From: Agelaius tricolor
Lineage: Eukaryota; Chordata; Aves; Passeriformes; Icteridae
Length of the DNA stretch: 64,000 nucleotides
Assembly (NCBI GenBank): GCA_023055355.1
Contig: JALJCS010000037.1
Location: 2,728,001 to 2,792,000, forward strand
Direction of reading: 5' to 3'
Made by a program: the position numbers and the translations under genes. The notes beneath the pieces are model-generated. The model saw only the letters and a list, made by a program, of their open reading frames with translations. It was not told where the DNA came from and made no database searches. Position 1 is the first letter of the stretch; each line of letters begins with the position of its first letter. Positions 10,636 through 22,400 of this stretch are shown in pieces.

Positions 10636-13339
10636 CTCACAAAGGAGAGCACAGCACCTGTGTGAGAAGGAGAGGAGCTCTAGGTTGGTCAGGAATCATT
10701 TCCAGACATCCAGAACTCTCATTTCCAGATAGGTCCCCAAGGCACAAACCCACCCATGACACAGCCCAGCCTGAGCCAAGGGCTGAGCTGAAATTCTCTC
10801 CTGAGCCCTCCAGTGAGAGCCAGGGGTGACAGCCTGGGTGGGGCTGCCCAGGGCAACCAGAGCCAGGTGGAACACATGGATGGAGCTCCTTTAAGGACTG
10901 ATTTTGCTTAAGAACTCCTAAATTACTCTGGCAAAAGGGTAGGTTGTGCAGATGAAGTGCCTCCCCTGGCTGTGGTACTGTCCTCCCTGTGTTCCTTGCA
11001 ATCAGCAGTGTCAGTGGCTGCTGCCATCTCTTCTTTAACCACCTCTATTCTCTTCATCTCTGTGTTCCCCAACCACACTAAAACTTTCCCACCACAGCCT
11101 CATGACAGATGCTTTTCCCAAGGAGCACCTACATGATTTAATGCTTTCTGGTCCCCAGTCAAGCATTCTACTTAAAGAAGTCCTAAATTAGCCTGGAGTG
11201 TTCCTTGTCAGATCATTAGCCACATTGGCTTTCATGCTATTTTCCACTTAAATCTGGGCTTTACGGGTTTTCTCTCTCCAAGCTGTTCTAAAGAATCCTG
11301 AGCTATTTATCAAATAAAAGGTCTCAGTTGCTGTTCTGGTGCCACAACCCTCCCAGTGCTGGGGATTTTTGTAATGTCCTGATGTGACACTTAGACTTGA
11401 GCTCCTGTCTGCTCTGTGTTGCTGTTTATAGCAACAGCAAGCACTCAGCCCATTAAAATTTGGGTTTTTCTGTGCCTTCAGGAGAAGGAGGAGACCAGAG
11501 TCTGGTGTTTTGGGGAATGAGGATCTTTGGTGTAGCAGGTTGATATTTAAATGTGCATCACTACAGACAGTCCTGGTTTTGGAGGATGTGTCCCTATGCT
11601 CCAAATCAGGGAAATTATTTGGTTCTTAGAAAGCCAAAGGAAGATCAGTGGTTTTTGCAAAAAAAAGTAAAATAAAAAAAATTCCTTTACAATTTGCTAC
11701 AGGCTGCATAGTCACCCATGAGAGAACAAGCCTTGCTTTTTCCAGCATTTCTTGTTAAAATCCCTGCCAAGTCCCCTACCAAAAGGGTAATTCAGAATTC
11801 CCAAGGTTAACAATGCCAGCAGCCTCCTGGCCTATGGCTCTGCATTTTTATACATATCCCAAATGCATCTAATTTACCACTTAAATGCTCTGGGTTGTAC
11901 CAGGGGGAGAAAAGCTTCCAAGATCAAACACTGAGCAGTGTCTCCTAATAAACTCTGCTAAAATGCTGTGGAACAGGGCTCATCCTGCAGGGAGAACAGC
12001 TCAGGAGCTGCAGGAACAGCCTGGGTGGTGCAAACAGAGCTGCAGCCTCAGCCCCAGCACTGACCACTCACAGACACAAATTAATTCCAACAGTCATGAC
12101 TTGTGTCACAACTCAGCAAATGTCCTGTCACCAGAAACTCCTTTGAAACTAAAAATCTCCCTTTTTTGGGGGGGAAGGAAAGGCTCATTCTGAGCCAGAA
12201 AGGCTGTGGGGAGTGCAAGGAAACAGCAGGAGGGGTAGGAAGCTGAGGTGGCATTGGGGACTCTACCCTTTGGTGTCCCCAATAGCCCAGAGGGAGCTGC
12301 AGATGGGACCCACCCAGCCTGAGAGGTTCCTCTGCAGCTCTGAGAGCCTCTCTGTGCTAAGGGAGCAAAGGGAAAAAGGGAAAAAGGAAAAAAGAACCAT
12401 TTCCATCAAGCAACAGAGCAGGGGTCACCCAGCTGCATCTTCCCCCTGCAGGGGAATGCAAGAAGGAACCTGGATGAGGAAAACTTGAAACCCTGAGAGT
12501 GTTTATTGGTGGCAGGAAAAAGGGGACTGGGGGCTGTGAGAGGGGAAGGCAGGAGTCAGTGCTCCTGGCAGAGCTCAGGGAGGAGAATTTGGCTGCACCA
12601 GCCTTGGGTTGAGTGCATTGGAAGAGCTGGAGGTTTGCAGGGAGCAATAATAGAGTAATAACTTCAGAAAGCAGTGGGGAAACGCTGGGATCTGGGACAG
12701 GCACACTGCTGGGAGAGCAGGGATGAGAGGTTAACACAGCCCCTGTGGGCTGGGCTGTGAACACAGATCCTGCTGGAGCCCCCAACAGCAGCCTGGCTGC
12801 CTTCCCAGCCCACCCTGCTTGTGTCCAAGGAGGAGGAGGAGGGTGACAGGAGCTGTCTGTCTCTCCTGCCTGGCAGCTGGCAGCTCTCCTCCTCCTTTAT
12901 CATCCTGCCCAGCTCATTGCCAAGTTTTTATGCAAAGCAAAAGCCTCATTAAGTGATGCTGAAAGCACTCCCCTCTTGGTGTTAGATGTGACACCCATCT
13001 AAGTGAGCAAAATGTTCTGGCTGGGTTAATGCTTTGTGCAGGTACAAAATGACTGGGGAAGGTGCAGAGTGGGATGAAATCCGGCCTGGGGAGGAAGGAG
13101 AACTGACTGAGCTTGCAAAGTGTGTCAGTCTCAAAGCTGGGAAACAAGCCCAGACGTCCTCATTGTAAGTCTGATATTCAGCTGCACATGCCAAATGCCT
13201 TCTGACTTCTCTGACAGAGCTCCAGGGAGCAAATCCAGAAGGACAGTGACATCTCCTCTGGTTTAGCAGCATTTCCTGCAGTCCATGGACAGGCAGAGCT
13301 TGGTTTCCTGCTCCAAGCCCATCCATGCAGCCTCTGGAG
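10636..13339. other. Intergenic, unique; nothing recognised
   Basis: No gene or RNA signal was seen. Short A-rich runs occur near 11660-11685 and 12370-12395. Open frames around 12357-12785 and 12982-13326 lack any recognisable family and run through low-complexity sequence. Confidence 0.5.
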
Positions 13340-13495
13340 GGATTCTTTGGGGTCTGGTCCTCAAGGGTTCAAGAAGCATTTTGGACAATGCCCTCAGGCA
13401 CAGGGTGGGATTGTTTGCATTGCCCTGTGCAGGGCCAGGAGTTGAACTTTGATGATTCTTGTGGGCCCCTTCCAGCTCAGGATACCCTAAGATTT
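13340..13495 (+). mobile_element. CR1 LINE 3'-end fragment
   Basis: TTCAAGAAGCATTTTGGACA, then AATGCCCTCAGGCACA and GAGTTGAACTTTGATGATTC, match the end of CR1 ORF2 and its 3' end in sense orientation. The right end has decayed ATTCT repeats. Confidence 0.8.
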
Positions 13496-13680
13496 TAAAT
13501 CAGGCAGCTCTGTTGCAGCCAAAGGTTCTGCTGCAATTGCTACTAGGGGAGTTTGTCCCGCAATTCCTCATGGCTGGAACTCCCTCTGTCCATCACTTTC
13601 AGGAGCATCTGGCCCAAAAAGTGTCAGCTCAGACCAAATCCCTGTGCCAGATGTTGTGTTGTGTTCAGAGAGAGGGTGGG

Positions 13681-14282
13681 TGTGGGAGCGTTGGGGGTAG
13701 GACGGTGGGGATGGATGGAGATGAGAGATCTCTGGAGCCAGGGCTGGAACTTGGGGTTTATTGCAAAGGGCCTGGGGGCAGGGCCCTGCTGGGAGCTGCC
13801 AGGCACAGCTCAGAGCAGGCCTGAGAGAAGAGAGGGGCAGAGAGGATGAGAGGGTGAGAGAGTAAAAGGGTAAGAGAGCGAGGTTCCCATTACAACACCA
13901 TAAATCTTCTGTGTTGAATATTCTAATTCTCACTAACCAATCTAGTATAAGATACAAATCCTATAGCATTTCCATACAGCCTATAAGAATCATTCCATTA
14001 CCATCCTGTGTTACATTTTAAACCCTACAAACTCCTCTTTGGGCCCTTCTGCCAAGCTGGCAGGGTCTGCTCTGAGCCTTGGGCCTGTCTGCAAGCAGAG
14101 GGTGTTGTTCCATCAAAAGGGGATCACCTTCAGCTGGCCACATCATTGTTTTCCAGTTGTTCAGTAACTGAGGGATCTCAAAGCTTGCTTTCATTTCAAT
14201 CTCACTTATAGTTTTTATATTCTCAAAATCTTTTGCCAGGTAATCATTTTTATAAGGCTTTCCTGTTTCATCTTCCCCAACA
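13681..14282 (-). mobile_element. Solo LTR, family D, about 602 bp, TSD GGTGGG
   Basis: Minus strand, TGTTGGGGAAGATG at 14282 to CCCACA at 13681, flanked by GGTGGG at 13675-13680 and 14283-14288. The AATAAA is near 13763-13757 on the minus strand. A second copy in opposite orientation lies at 36832-37437. An 80-codon open frame at the 5' side is shared by both copies, but all differences counted between the copies change the amino acid, so it shows no protein constraint. Confidence 0.92.
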
Positions 14283-14288
14283 GGTGGG

Positions 14289-15669
14289 AACTGGAGCACC
14301 CCCAGCTATGAGCTGGGCACCCAGAGGGCCTGAAGAGATTGGGGCACCTCTGGAAGGGATCCAAGGGACCAGGGTGCCACAGGGCTTTGATTTGATTGTT
14401 TTTCTATGAAAAGTGCTGTGCTGATGGTGTGCTGGGAGCAGAGGGCTGGGACAGCACCTGTGCACTTCCAGGGAGTCCTCCCTACCTGGGCAGCTGCAGG
14501 GAGCACCAGCACCTGGAACTGCTGGCAGCCTACGTGGCAGGGGGATGGCAAATTCTGACTCTTCTGGATAATAGAAAAAGAGGTACTGAGATGGAGAATC
14601 CCAAATTAGAGCACTCTGGGCATTGCCAGTGGTGTTTTTTGGAGCTGCTGGGAAGCAGGGGTGGTAACACCTATGCACAAAGAGCTCTGGGAGCTGCTGC
14701 TGAAAGGCAGGATCTTGGAGCTGCTGGGGGAAGATTCTCCTGAACTGGTGCCTGAGTGCATCCCAAACATCTCAGAGCACCTGCTGCCCCCAAAATGGGG
14801 TCAGACAAGGACTTTATCTTCCTTTTTTTTTTGGTAATTCCTTAATTATGGAGGTCTCCAAAGGTTACAGAGGTGGTACCTGTGCTGTTGAGTCTTGCAT
14901 TGGGAGCAAGAGTTCATTTGCTTCTTCTCTGCTTAAGCCATGTAAAAATTGTTTCCATCTGTCTGCTGGAAAGCAGAGTAGAGGATGTATAACTGCAGAG
15001 TTTGTCAGATAAACCAGTGTTTAAAGTATCCCTCCTCCCTGCATCCCATTCCATCTCCTCTCCCTGTCTCTTGTCTCATTCAGGATATTATTAACTCTCT
15101 CTCTGTAGCCATGGCTCTGCTCACAGCACAGCATTAAACCAAGCAGAGCAACAGCTGCTTGAGATGCAGCAAAATTCATCTCTCTGCTCTCTTAGCTGGA
15201 GGCCTTGGCCCACACCAGGGAGAAGGTAAAAAGCAATTCATCCAGGAAAGCTGGGAAATTCAATCTGCTGTGGCAGGGAGGGAGGTTTAGGCCCCATGAG
15301 GACCCTTCTGCTCCCACAGTCCCTGCTGGCATTGCTGCTTTCCAGCAGGGACACAGTGACAGGGAGATGTTGATTTGGAGTCTTCATTCAGCTGCCCAGG
15401 TGAGCAGCTACTCAAAACCTATGAATTCAGTTATCTTAATATAGTTTAGGTTGAATGAAGATATTTTTATTCCAGGCTAAATGAGGTGTTTTTAATGTCA
15501 GCTACTAAATTATCTCATGTAATCTGCTCGCTGCCTCCTGCTGAAGCAATGAGTGTCTGGGCTTGGGAGAGGCAGAGTAATTTCCCTGCAAATGTCTTCA
15601 GAGCAGCACGACTGTGACCTTACACTCTGACACATGTGACACAGGTGCTGTGGAGCTGCCAGGAGCAGA
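14289..15669. other. Intergenic, unique; nothing recognised
   Basis: No exon or RNA gene seen. A T-run lies at 14823-14833. Open frames at 14268-14678 and 14396-14743 run on opposite strands over the same GC-rich stretch and show no known domain. Confidence 0.5.
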
Positions 15670-15943
15670 AATCCTTTCCCCAGTCCAGGGGGGATCCAAG
15701 AGGAGGCAAAATAATTCAGGAGAGGGCTGGGACTTGTTGCTGGTTCTGCCTCTCTAGAGAAATCATCTCCTCACTCACCATTTAGATTTTATTTATTTAC
15801 CAGCTTTGTTTAATGGGAATCTCATTGATGTACTTAGGGGCAGAAAGTGGATGATGGGGTGGGCAGCTCTAGCTCAGGCTGTACAATCACAGACTGGTTA
15901 GGGTTGGAAGAGACTTTAAAAACCATCTCATTCCACCCCCTAG
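15670..15943 (+). repeat. Source segment of a local 274-bp duplication
   Basis: The sequence from AATCCTTTCCCCAGTCC to CCACCCCCTAG recurs almost identically at 17566-17843. Here the right end runs smoothly on into CR1, so this copy is the likely original. Confidence 0.88.
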
Positions 15944-16080
15944 AGACACCTTCCCCTAGACCAGCTTGCTCCAAGGCCCATCCATCCAGCCTAGATCCAG
16001 GTCCAGGCTGGTAATTCAGGAATGGCCACTGTCCCCATGGACTGAGGCCAGCTCTCTCCTCCAGGGTCTGACTCCTGATG
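15888..16080 (-). mobile_element. CR1 LINE fragment
   Basis: AATCACAGACTGGTTAGGGT, TGGAAGAGAC and CTAGACCAGCTTGCTCCAAG are antisense CR1 3'-end landmarks. The left 56 bp are included in the local duplication to 17.8 kb. Confidence 0.75.
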
Positions 16081-16287
16081 GCAGCAGGAGAAAGGATGTG
16101 CTGCACCAGAGCAGCCTGAGGCTCAGCCCCTCTTCTCCTCTTCCCAGCTGGCAGCTCTTCCCTCTTCTCCCACAGCAATTCCCTGACTCATTCCATGGGT
16201 GTGTGGATGTGTGTGGAGCAGGGGTTCCTGCAAACCCTTCATCCTCTGTGGGCTGCTGAAACCATGGCCACTTATTTTGTCTTCAGC

Positions 16288-16686
16288 TATAGCTGTGCTG
16301 AGAAGGCCCCAGTGAAGGAGGAATGATGAGGAGGACTCCACTGATATCAGAAGGCTAATTAATGACTATTATACTATATTATTCTATACATCTAAAACTG
16401 AATCTGCCAAGCACTCAACCCTGCACACACTGCACAGAATCTCATGACTGTCACCCAACAGTCCTGACACACACACACACACCTGGCCCTGACAGGCCAA
16501 GGAAACAAAACACAAACACTTTGGGTAAACAATCTCCATATTGCATTCTACTTTTGCACAAAAACAGGCACAGCAAATGATAAGAATTGTGTTTTCTTTC
16601 TCTGATGTTCAGAGAATGTTAAACCCAGAAATATTCTTGAGAAGAATTGTGCCTTGCTTTTCTCTGTGAAGAGAAATGTGGCGACA
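16288..16686 (-). mobile_element. Solo LTR, family C, TSD TTCAGC
   Basis: The element lies between TTCAGC at 16282-16287 and 16687-16692. On the minus strand it starts TGTCGCCACATTTCTC and ends near GCTATA. Inside are an ACACAC run at about 16470-16483 and an AT-rich polyadenylation region on the left. Related copies lie at 46732 and 62625. Confidence 0.85.
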
Positions 16687-16747
16687 TTCAGCACCTTCCA
16701 TATCCTCTAGGGAGTGTGTGAGATCAGGTGTCTCTGTGCCACCCCTG

Positions 16748-17130
16748 TGTCACAGACATCTTTTATGGAAAATCCTTTCCTTGGGATTTTTTTCTCCTGA
16801 GAAGCTGAGAGACCTCAGGAACAAAATGTAACCAATGTTATCTGCTGCTGTGGAATGCAACAGGTGCATCTGGGATTGAACTCATGTGGTTGTTTCTAAT
16901 TAATGTCCAATCACAGCCCAGCTGGCTCGGACAGAGTCCAAGCCACAAACCTTTGTTATCATTCCTTCTTTTTCTATTCTTAGCTAGCCTTCTGATGAAA
17001 TCCTTTCTTCTATTCTTTTAGTATAGTTTTAGTGTAATATATATCATAAACTAATAAATCAGCCTTCTGAAACATGGAGTCAGATCCTCATCTCTTCCCT
17101 CATCCTGGGACCCCTGTGAGCACGGTCACA
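16748..17130 (+). mobile_element. Solo LTR, family A, near-perfect TSD
   Basis: The element runs TGTCACAGACATC...GCACGGTCACA, with CCCCTG before and GCCCTG after. AATAAA lies in the 3' third. It is only 61 bp from the family C LTR in opposite orientation. Confidence 0.88.
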
Positions 17131-17487
17131 GCCCTGTGGCAGAGCTGGAGTGTCCCCACATGCCCAAGTGACCGCTGTGCAGTGCTCAGGGTGGATCTGC
17201 TGGATTATCACGTCACAGCCCTGCCTGCAGTGGCTTTGCTGCCTCAGAGTTAAGTCCCTGAGGGACAGAGCCCTTCTTACTCCCTCTGCCTCCCTGGAGG
17301 GAGCTTGTGCTTCCAGTGAGAGAAACCTGCCTGGAAACAGGCTGGGCACGTTGAGCCTCTGGAAGTGGCTCTGGAAGCAGCTCGGGCTGAGCAAAGCAGG
17401 GAACTCCAGCACCTGGAAAGAGATTCTGAGTGGGGTTATGCAAAGGGTGTTTAACATTCACAGCAGTGCTGGCTGCAGGGTGAGCTG

Positions 17488-17926
17488 CTCCTCCTGCATG
17501 GCTGGGAGCTCAGGGAGGGCCACAAAGGCAGCTCCTGGGGAAGGAATAACATCCTTCCCTACAGTAATCCCTTCCCCAGTCCAGGGGGGATCCAAGAGGA
17601 GGCAAAATAATTCAGGAGAGGGCTGGGACTTGTTGCTGGTTCTGCTTCTGTAGAGAAATCATCTCCTCACTCACCATTTAGATTTTATTTATTTACCAGC
17701 TTTTTTTTTTAATGGGAATCTCGTTGATGATACTTAGGGGCAGAAAGTGGATGGTGGGGTGGGCAGCTCTAGCTCAGGCTGTACAATCACAGACTGGTTT
17801 GGGTTGGGAGAGACTTTAAAAACCATCTCATTCCACCCCCTAGCTCCTCCTGCATGGCTGGGAGCTCAGGGAGGGCCACAAAGGCAGCTCCTGGGGAAGG
17901 AATAACATCATTCCCTACAGTAATCC
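17488..17926 (+). repeat. Templated insertion with 83-bp flank duplication
   Basis: Segment 17488-17570 (CTCCTCCTGCATGG...AGTAATCC) is repeated at 17844-17926. Between the two lies 17566-17843, a near-identical copy of 15670-15943. The left junction shares the bases AATCC. The pattern is a template-switch duplication rather than a transposon. Confidence 0.88.
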
Positions 17927-18640
17927 TGCCGGCTTTACCTTCTGCATCCAAAGTGGTGAGATCAGGTGCCATCTAGTGTAAACCCTTCCTCTTAAAGCAC
18001 ATCTGACTCCATCCACTTCTCTCTGTTATTTCTTCCTTTCCCCGCTTTCATAAGCAGGCTCTGAAACCCTCAGCTGCTGGAACAAAAGCAATTCAGCCTT
18101 TTCCCAGGAGATTCTGCAGCAAAAAGCTCACCAAGTCCTCCTGGTGCTGTCTGCAGTGCTAAAGGGAAGGAGAGAGATCCTACAGCAACACCAATTCCTC
18201 AGCCCTGGGGAAACCAAGCAGGGCTGGGATGGGATGGGATGGGATGGGGGATGGCACAGCTGCTCTGGGCTGTCCCATGTGTCCCTGAACAGGTCTTCTC
18301 CCTCTGTGGCATCTGCAAAATGGTTGTGGAAATGGTTTGCTGCAGGGAAGAGTGAATGGGCCTGATGCAGCCTGTGCTGAAGTCAGGAGGAGATGTTCCC
18401 TCCCCCTGCACAGGGTGTGTTTGTGACCATTTCCATGTGCCCTGCCCTGGGTTTCAAGGCATGAGAGCCGATTTCACAGCCCTCCCACCCCTGCTGCTCT
18501 CTGTGCTGACTGTTCCTGCCTATTCCCTGTGGAAGGTCAGGGTCCCTGTGGAAGGAGTTCCAGCCCTTCCAACCCCCCCAGCAGGTCACTGGGCACTGAG
18601 GGCAGAGGGCTGAAACCCCCTTTGAGTGAGAGCTGCTATA
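17927..18640. other. Intergenic, with a short (GGGAT)n tract
   Basis: Unique sequence with no gene signal. At about 18222-18254, GGGAT repeats five times before GGGGGATGG, giving four or more G-runs on the plus strand that could form a G-quadruplex. Confidence 0.5.
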
Positions 18641-19270
18641 AATCCAGCTGGCACAGATCAGTGTGTCTGTAAATATTTATTCTTTTCACTCCTACCAGTT
18701 GACTCAAGAACCCTCAACCTCCTCGTGCTGCCGAGGTGTTTTGTGCTTACTGAACTGGAGTGTGGTTGCTCATCCAGGGATACACGGCCCCAAACTCCCT
18801 CCTCGTGCAAAGGTGACTGGAAAATACTCAGTGTAACCCCAGACCGAGGCGGAAAATCATGGGGAGAATTAGGGCAGCGTGAGCTGATGCCTTGAATGCT
18901 CCCAGCAGGGGCTTCCCCTTTCCCGAGCAGCCGGGGAAGGGCCGGGGCCCAGCCCGGGGCCCAGGCCGGGGCCCAGCCCGGCTGTGAGGGCTTTGCTCCG
19001 AGCAAAGCCCCGGGATCTGGAGCTCACGGGCACGGCAGTCCTGCCTCGGGGGAGGAGAATGAATATTTCCAAACGTAATCAGAGTCATTGGGGAAATGTG
19101 ACAGGATTTAAACGATGACATAACACGCTTGTCTTGTCTTCGCTGCCGGTGCTAATGAGCAAGAATTGAGAGCATTAGCGATCTATCCAGGGCATTAGCG
19201 CCTGTGGGCCAGGGATCGCAGCCCTCATTAGTCTCATCCTCGACTGCCAGCGCAGCCACTTTGCCTGCCC
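18640..19270. promoter_or_regulatory. Candidate conserved regulatory element
   Basis: This is repeat-free sequence with more CpG than its surroundings. A GC-rich part (18915-18985) holds CCGGGGCCCAGCCCGG-type self-complementary words. An AT/homeobox-type part follows (19070-19235), with GTAATCAG, CATTAGCG twice (about 19172 and 19193), GCTAATGAGC near 19151 and CTCATTAG near 19226. The texture is that of a developmental enhancer; conservation has not been tested. Confidence 0.35.
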
Positions 19271-20874
19271 GCTGCTCTGGAATTACTCAGGCTTTACCAC
19301 AGCACTGCCCATCACCTACACCTGGTTGTAGCTGGGGTTTATCACCTTTGTCTCCCTAAGGGATGCCAGAGCGCTTTCTCCTGCCTTCTGGCAAGATTCA
19401 GAACTGTGATGGCATCTCTGAGAGGGTTTTTGATCCGTTTTCTTTTGGTCATTTGTCACTTTAGGAGAACTTAAGGCATTCAGAACAGATTTTAATATCA
19501 AGAACAGATTTTTCTTTTTTTTTTTTTTTTTCGTTTGTTTGTTTATTAAAACTAATATTTGTTCTCCCAAAAGCCTCATCTCTGCAAGAAAACCAGAGGG
19601 GTTGGGCTGGAAACAAACAAATAAAAACCTGCAGAAAAAAAGGATACAGGATTAAAGCTTGTCCTGCCTATTTTTCCTATCTCTCCAAGCTCCCAATTCC
19701 TCATGGTGGGAATTTCAGTGGAAACTCACAGAGCCCTATCTGGGGAGCTCTGGGCTGGCCACAGTGTGATGGGTGCAGGGAGGGAATGGTGCCAGTTTCC
19801 TGAGCAGGAGATTGGGCCTCTGGCATCTCCCTGATAGTAGGAAATGAATTTTGAAGAATCAAATGGCCGATATGATGGATTAGATGTCTTTGCCCCACTA
19901 CATTTAATCGATGGCAGCGGGTATTTATGGCATTATATACTACAAATCTATAATGATTAGTACCTCATTAACTTTTTCTTTTGATTGTCTTCCTGCAGTG
20001 TTGTAATAAGGGAGCCCAGAGCTCTGCATCCCTCTCCAGCCTGGCAGGGATGGGTTTGCAGACTGGAGGAGATGAGAGCAAAGCTTTGGATGAAGAGTGT
20101 GACCCTGCAGCCCCATTATCCTCTGAGTGAGTGCAGGAATCTCAGTGTAAATCATCCCCACCAGGAGGGATGCTCATTGTTCAGGCCTCCAAGATGTCAA
20201 TCCTGTGCTCCTGTGGCAATGGTTGAACAGGGAGCAGAACTCCCAGCAGTGGGAGTGGGAATTGAGGATGAGTTTCCCGGTGCTCTGGCAGCATTCCAGG
20301 GCTGTCACAGCAGGAGTGAGCAGCTCCCTGGGGAATTTTTGGTGTTGCACTTTCCCCTGGGGCACAGATAGATGCACAGGGAAAGGAATAGTCTCAGTGA
20401 GAAGCTGTAAGGAGCACCCCCTTTTTTGTCCTGGAGTTTGTCCTCCCCAAACCTGTGCAATCAGACCTTGCAGCTAAGTTTTCCTGCTGGCAGGGCTGAC
20501 TTGTGCTCCTGATGCAAACTGCAGGGATAGTTTGTACCACTGCAGTCACTTCCACCACTGCAGAAATGCTTGGGAAGCTGGCCCATAAATCCTGCCAGAC
20601 TGACAGGCTTTCACAACCAGACTGATAAATTTATTTGAATTAGGTAAATGTTTTCAAATGAGATAAATACCTTCCAATTAGATTAGCTCTGTGTGAGTTT
20701 GTCAATTCCCAGTGTGAGTGAAGCCCCTGATTTTCCCACCTGCTGGGAGGCTGAACTTGTGCAAATGAGCTCTGCAATGCTCAGGTCTGATGTGAAATTG
20801 TTGGAAATATTAACAGAGCTCTTCAGAAAGGGACTGTACTCATTTGGTACTCCCCAGCCAGCCCCTGACATAAG
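19271..20874. other. Intergenic, mostly unique
   Basis: Holds a T-rich run at 19507-19532 and an AT-rich unique patch at 19890-19985 (TTTAATCGATGG, TATAATGATTAGTACC). No coding or RNA signal was found. Confidence 0.5.
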
Positions 20875-21310
20875 AAGGATGTGGAGCTGCTGAAGTGAGT
20901 CCAGAGAGGACTGTGAAGGTGTTCTGGAGATTGAGAGAGCTGGAGTTGCTCAGCCTGGACAAGAGAAGGCTCCAGGGAGAGCTCAGAGCCCCTTGCAGGG
21001 CCTAAAGGGGCTCCAGGAGAGCTGGAGAGGGACTGGGGACAAGGCATGGAGGGACAGGACACAGGGAATGGCTCCCACTGCCAGAGGGCAGGGCTGGATG
21101 GGATATTGGGAATTGGGAATTGTTCCCTGGCAGGGTGGGCAGGCCCTGGCACAGGGTGCCCAGAGCAGCTGGGGCTGCCCCTGGATCCCTGGCAGTGCCC
21201 AAGGCCAGGCTGGACAGGGCTGGGAGCAGCCTGGGACAGTGGGAGGTGTCCCTGCCATGGCAGGGGTGGGACCAAGATGATCTTTAAGGTCAACCCAACC
21301 CACTCCTATC
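20875..21310 (+). mobile_element. CR1 LINE fragment
   Basis: Sense CR1 landmarks in order: GCCTGGACAAGAGAAGGCTC, GGCCTAAAGGGGCTCCAGGA, GGCAGTGCCCAAGGCCAGGC, and a decayed 3' end GATCTTTAAGGTCAACCC. Open frames on both strands here are CR1 remnants. Confidence 0.88.
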
Positions 21311-21698
21311 AGTAAAGCATCCCCTGAGTGTGAGGTGCTGCACTCCAAGAGCAGCCAAGACCTCCAACAGGGTAAAGTCCCTGCCTGAAGGGTGGAGACT
21401 GGGCTGGGGCAATGATGGACCCAGCAGGAGGAGAATTCAGGGTTGGAGGCATCAATTGGCACCTTGTGACCCCCTGTGCACAAGGTCAACCCCAAATCAT
21501 GCAGGAAGGCACCACTGAGGACAAAGAGTCTGTGCTCCCCCTCCATGCTGCAACTTCCCAGCCAGTCCTCTGCAATCAGCTCATCTGTGGGAATGTTGGA
21601 CTTGTTCTACAGAGTGAATAAACCCAGTCCTGTGCAGTAAATTATCCACAGCCCCAGGGCTGCCTCCTTCTGCAGGTGCTCCCTATGGCACAGCTCCC

Positions 21699-22103
21699 TG
21701 TGGTGTTGGGTCCCCAGGATGAGGTGAGAGATGAGAATTTGACTCCATAGTTCTCAGAAGGCTGATATATTATATTATATTATATTATATTATATTATAT
21801 TATATTATATTATATTATATTATATTATATCATATCATATCATATCATATCATATTCTAAAACTATACTAAAGAAAGAGAAAGGATACATCAGAAGGCTG
21901 GAAAAGAATGAATAATAAAAACCCATGACTGACCAGAGAGTCTGACACAGCTGGCTGTGATTGGTCATTAAATTCAAACAATTCACATGCTGGATAAACA
22001 ATTCTCTAAATCACATTCCAAAGCTGCAAAACATGGAGAAGCTGAAGCTTCCCAGGAGAAGAAATCCTGGCAAAGGGATTTTTCATAAAATATCACAGGG
22101 ACA
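21699..22103 (-). mobile_element. Solo LTR, family A, TSD GCTCCC
   Basis: Flanked by GCTCCC at 21693-21698 and 22104-22109. Minus strand begins TGTCCCTGTGATATTTTATG and ends CAACACCACA. The AT-rich R/U3 region has expanded into a pentanucleotide microsatellite. Confidence 0.92.
21764..21855. repeat. (TATAT)n-(CATAT)n microsatellite within the LTR
   Basis: About fourteen TATAT units are followed by five CATAT units. The run is an expansion of the AT-rich stretch normally present in this LTR family. Confidence 0.95.
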
Positions 22104-22134
22104 GCTCCCCAGTCCTAAAATGGCCTCAGAATGG

Positions 22135-22400
22135 TGGAATCACAGAATGGTTTGGCTTGGAAGGGACCTTAAAGCTCCTCCAGCTTTAAGGGCAGGGACA
22201 CCTCCCACCCACCAGGGTCCCTGAACTCCCCTGTCCCAGCCAAGGACAGGCAGCCCTCAGGAACAGCCTCTGTGGCCTTTGTGACCAAACTGAACAGCCC
22301 AGGTGCCCAAATCAGAGTGGCACTGACCTGATCCTGTGCCAGTGGCAGCTCTGCCTGTCCCTGACACCCAGGCCCACATCGTGACTGAGCCATGATTTGT
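22135..22400 (-). mobile_element. CR1 LINE fragment
   Basis: GGAATCACAGAATGGTTTGG, then CTTGGAAGGGACCTTAAAGC, is the antisense CR1 tail. It is followed by a rearranged part. The right limit is approximate. Confidence 0.7.

Noticed and set aside
9939..10652. 237-codon minus-strand open frame
   Set aside because: It coincides with a solo LTR bounded by CTCAC duplications, has no known domain, and its end lies in the LTR flank.
14018..14299. Shared open frame in the family D LTR copies (also 36695-37090)
   Set aside because: It looked like a retroviral protein piece, but it starts at the LTR terminus, one copy is frameshifted near its end, and every difference I counted between copies changes the residue. 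That is the pattern of unconstrained DNA.
18222..18254. Telomere-like G-rich repeat
   Set aside because: The unit is GGGAT, not TTAGGG; it is a short microsatellite.
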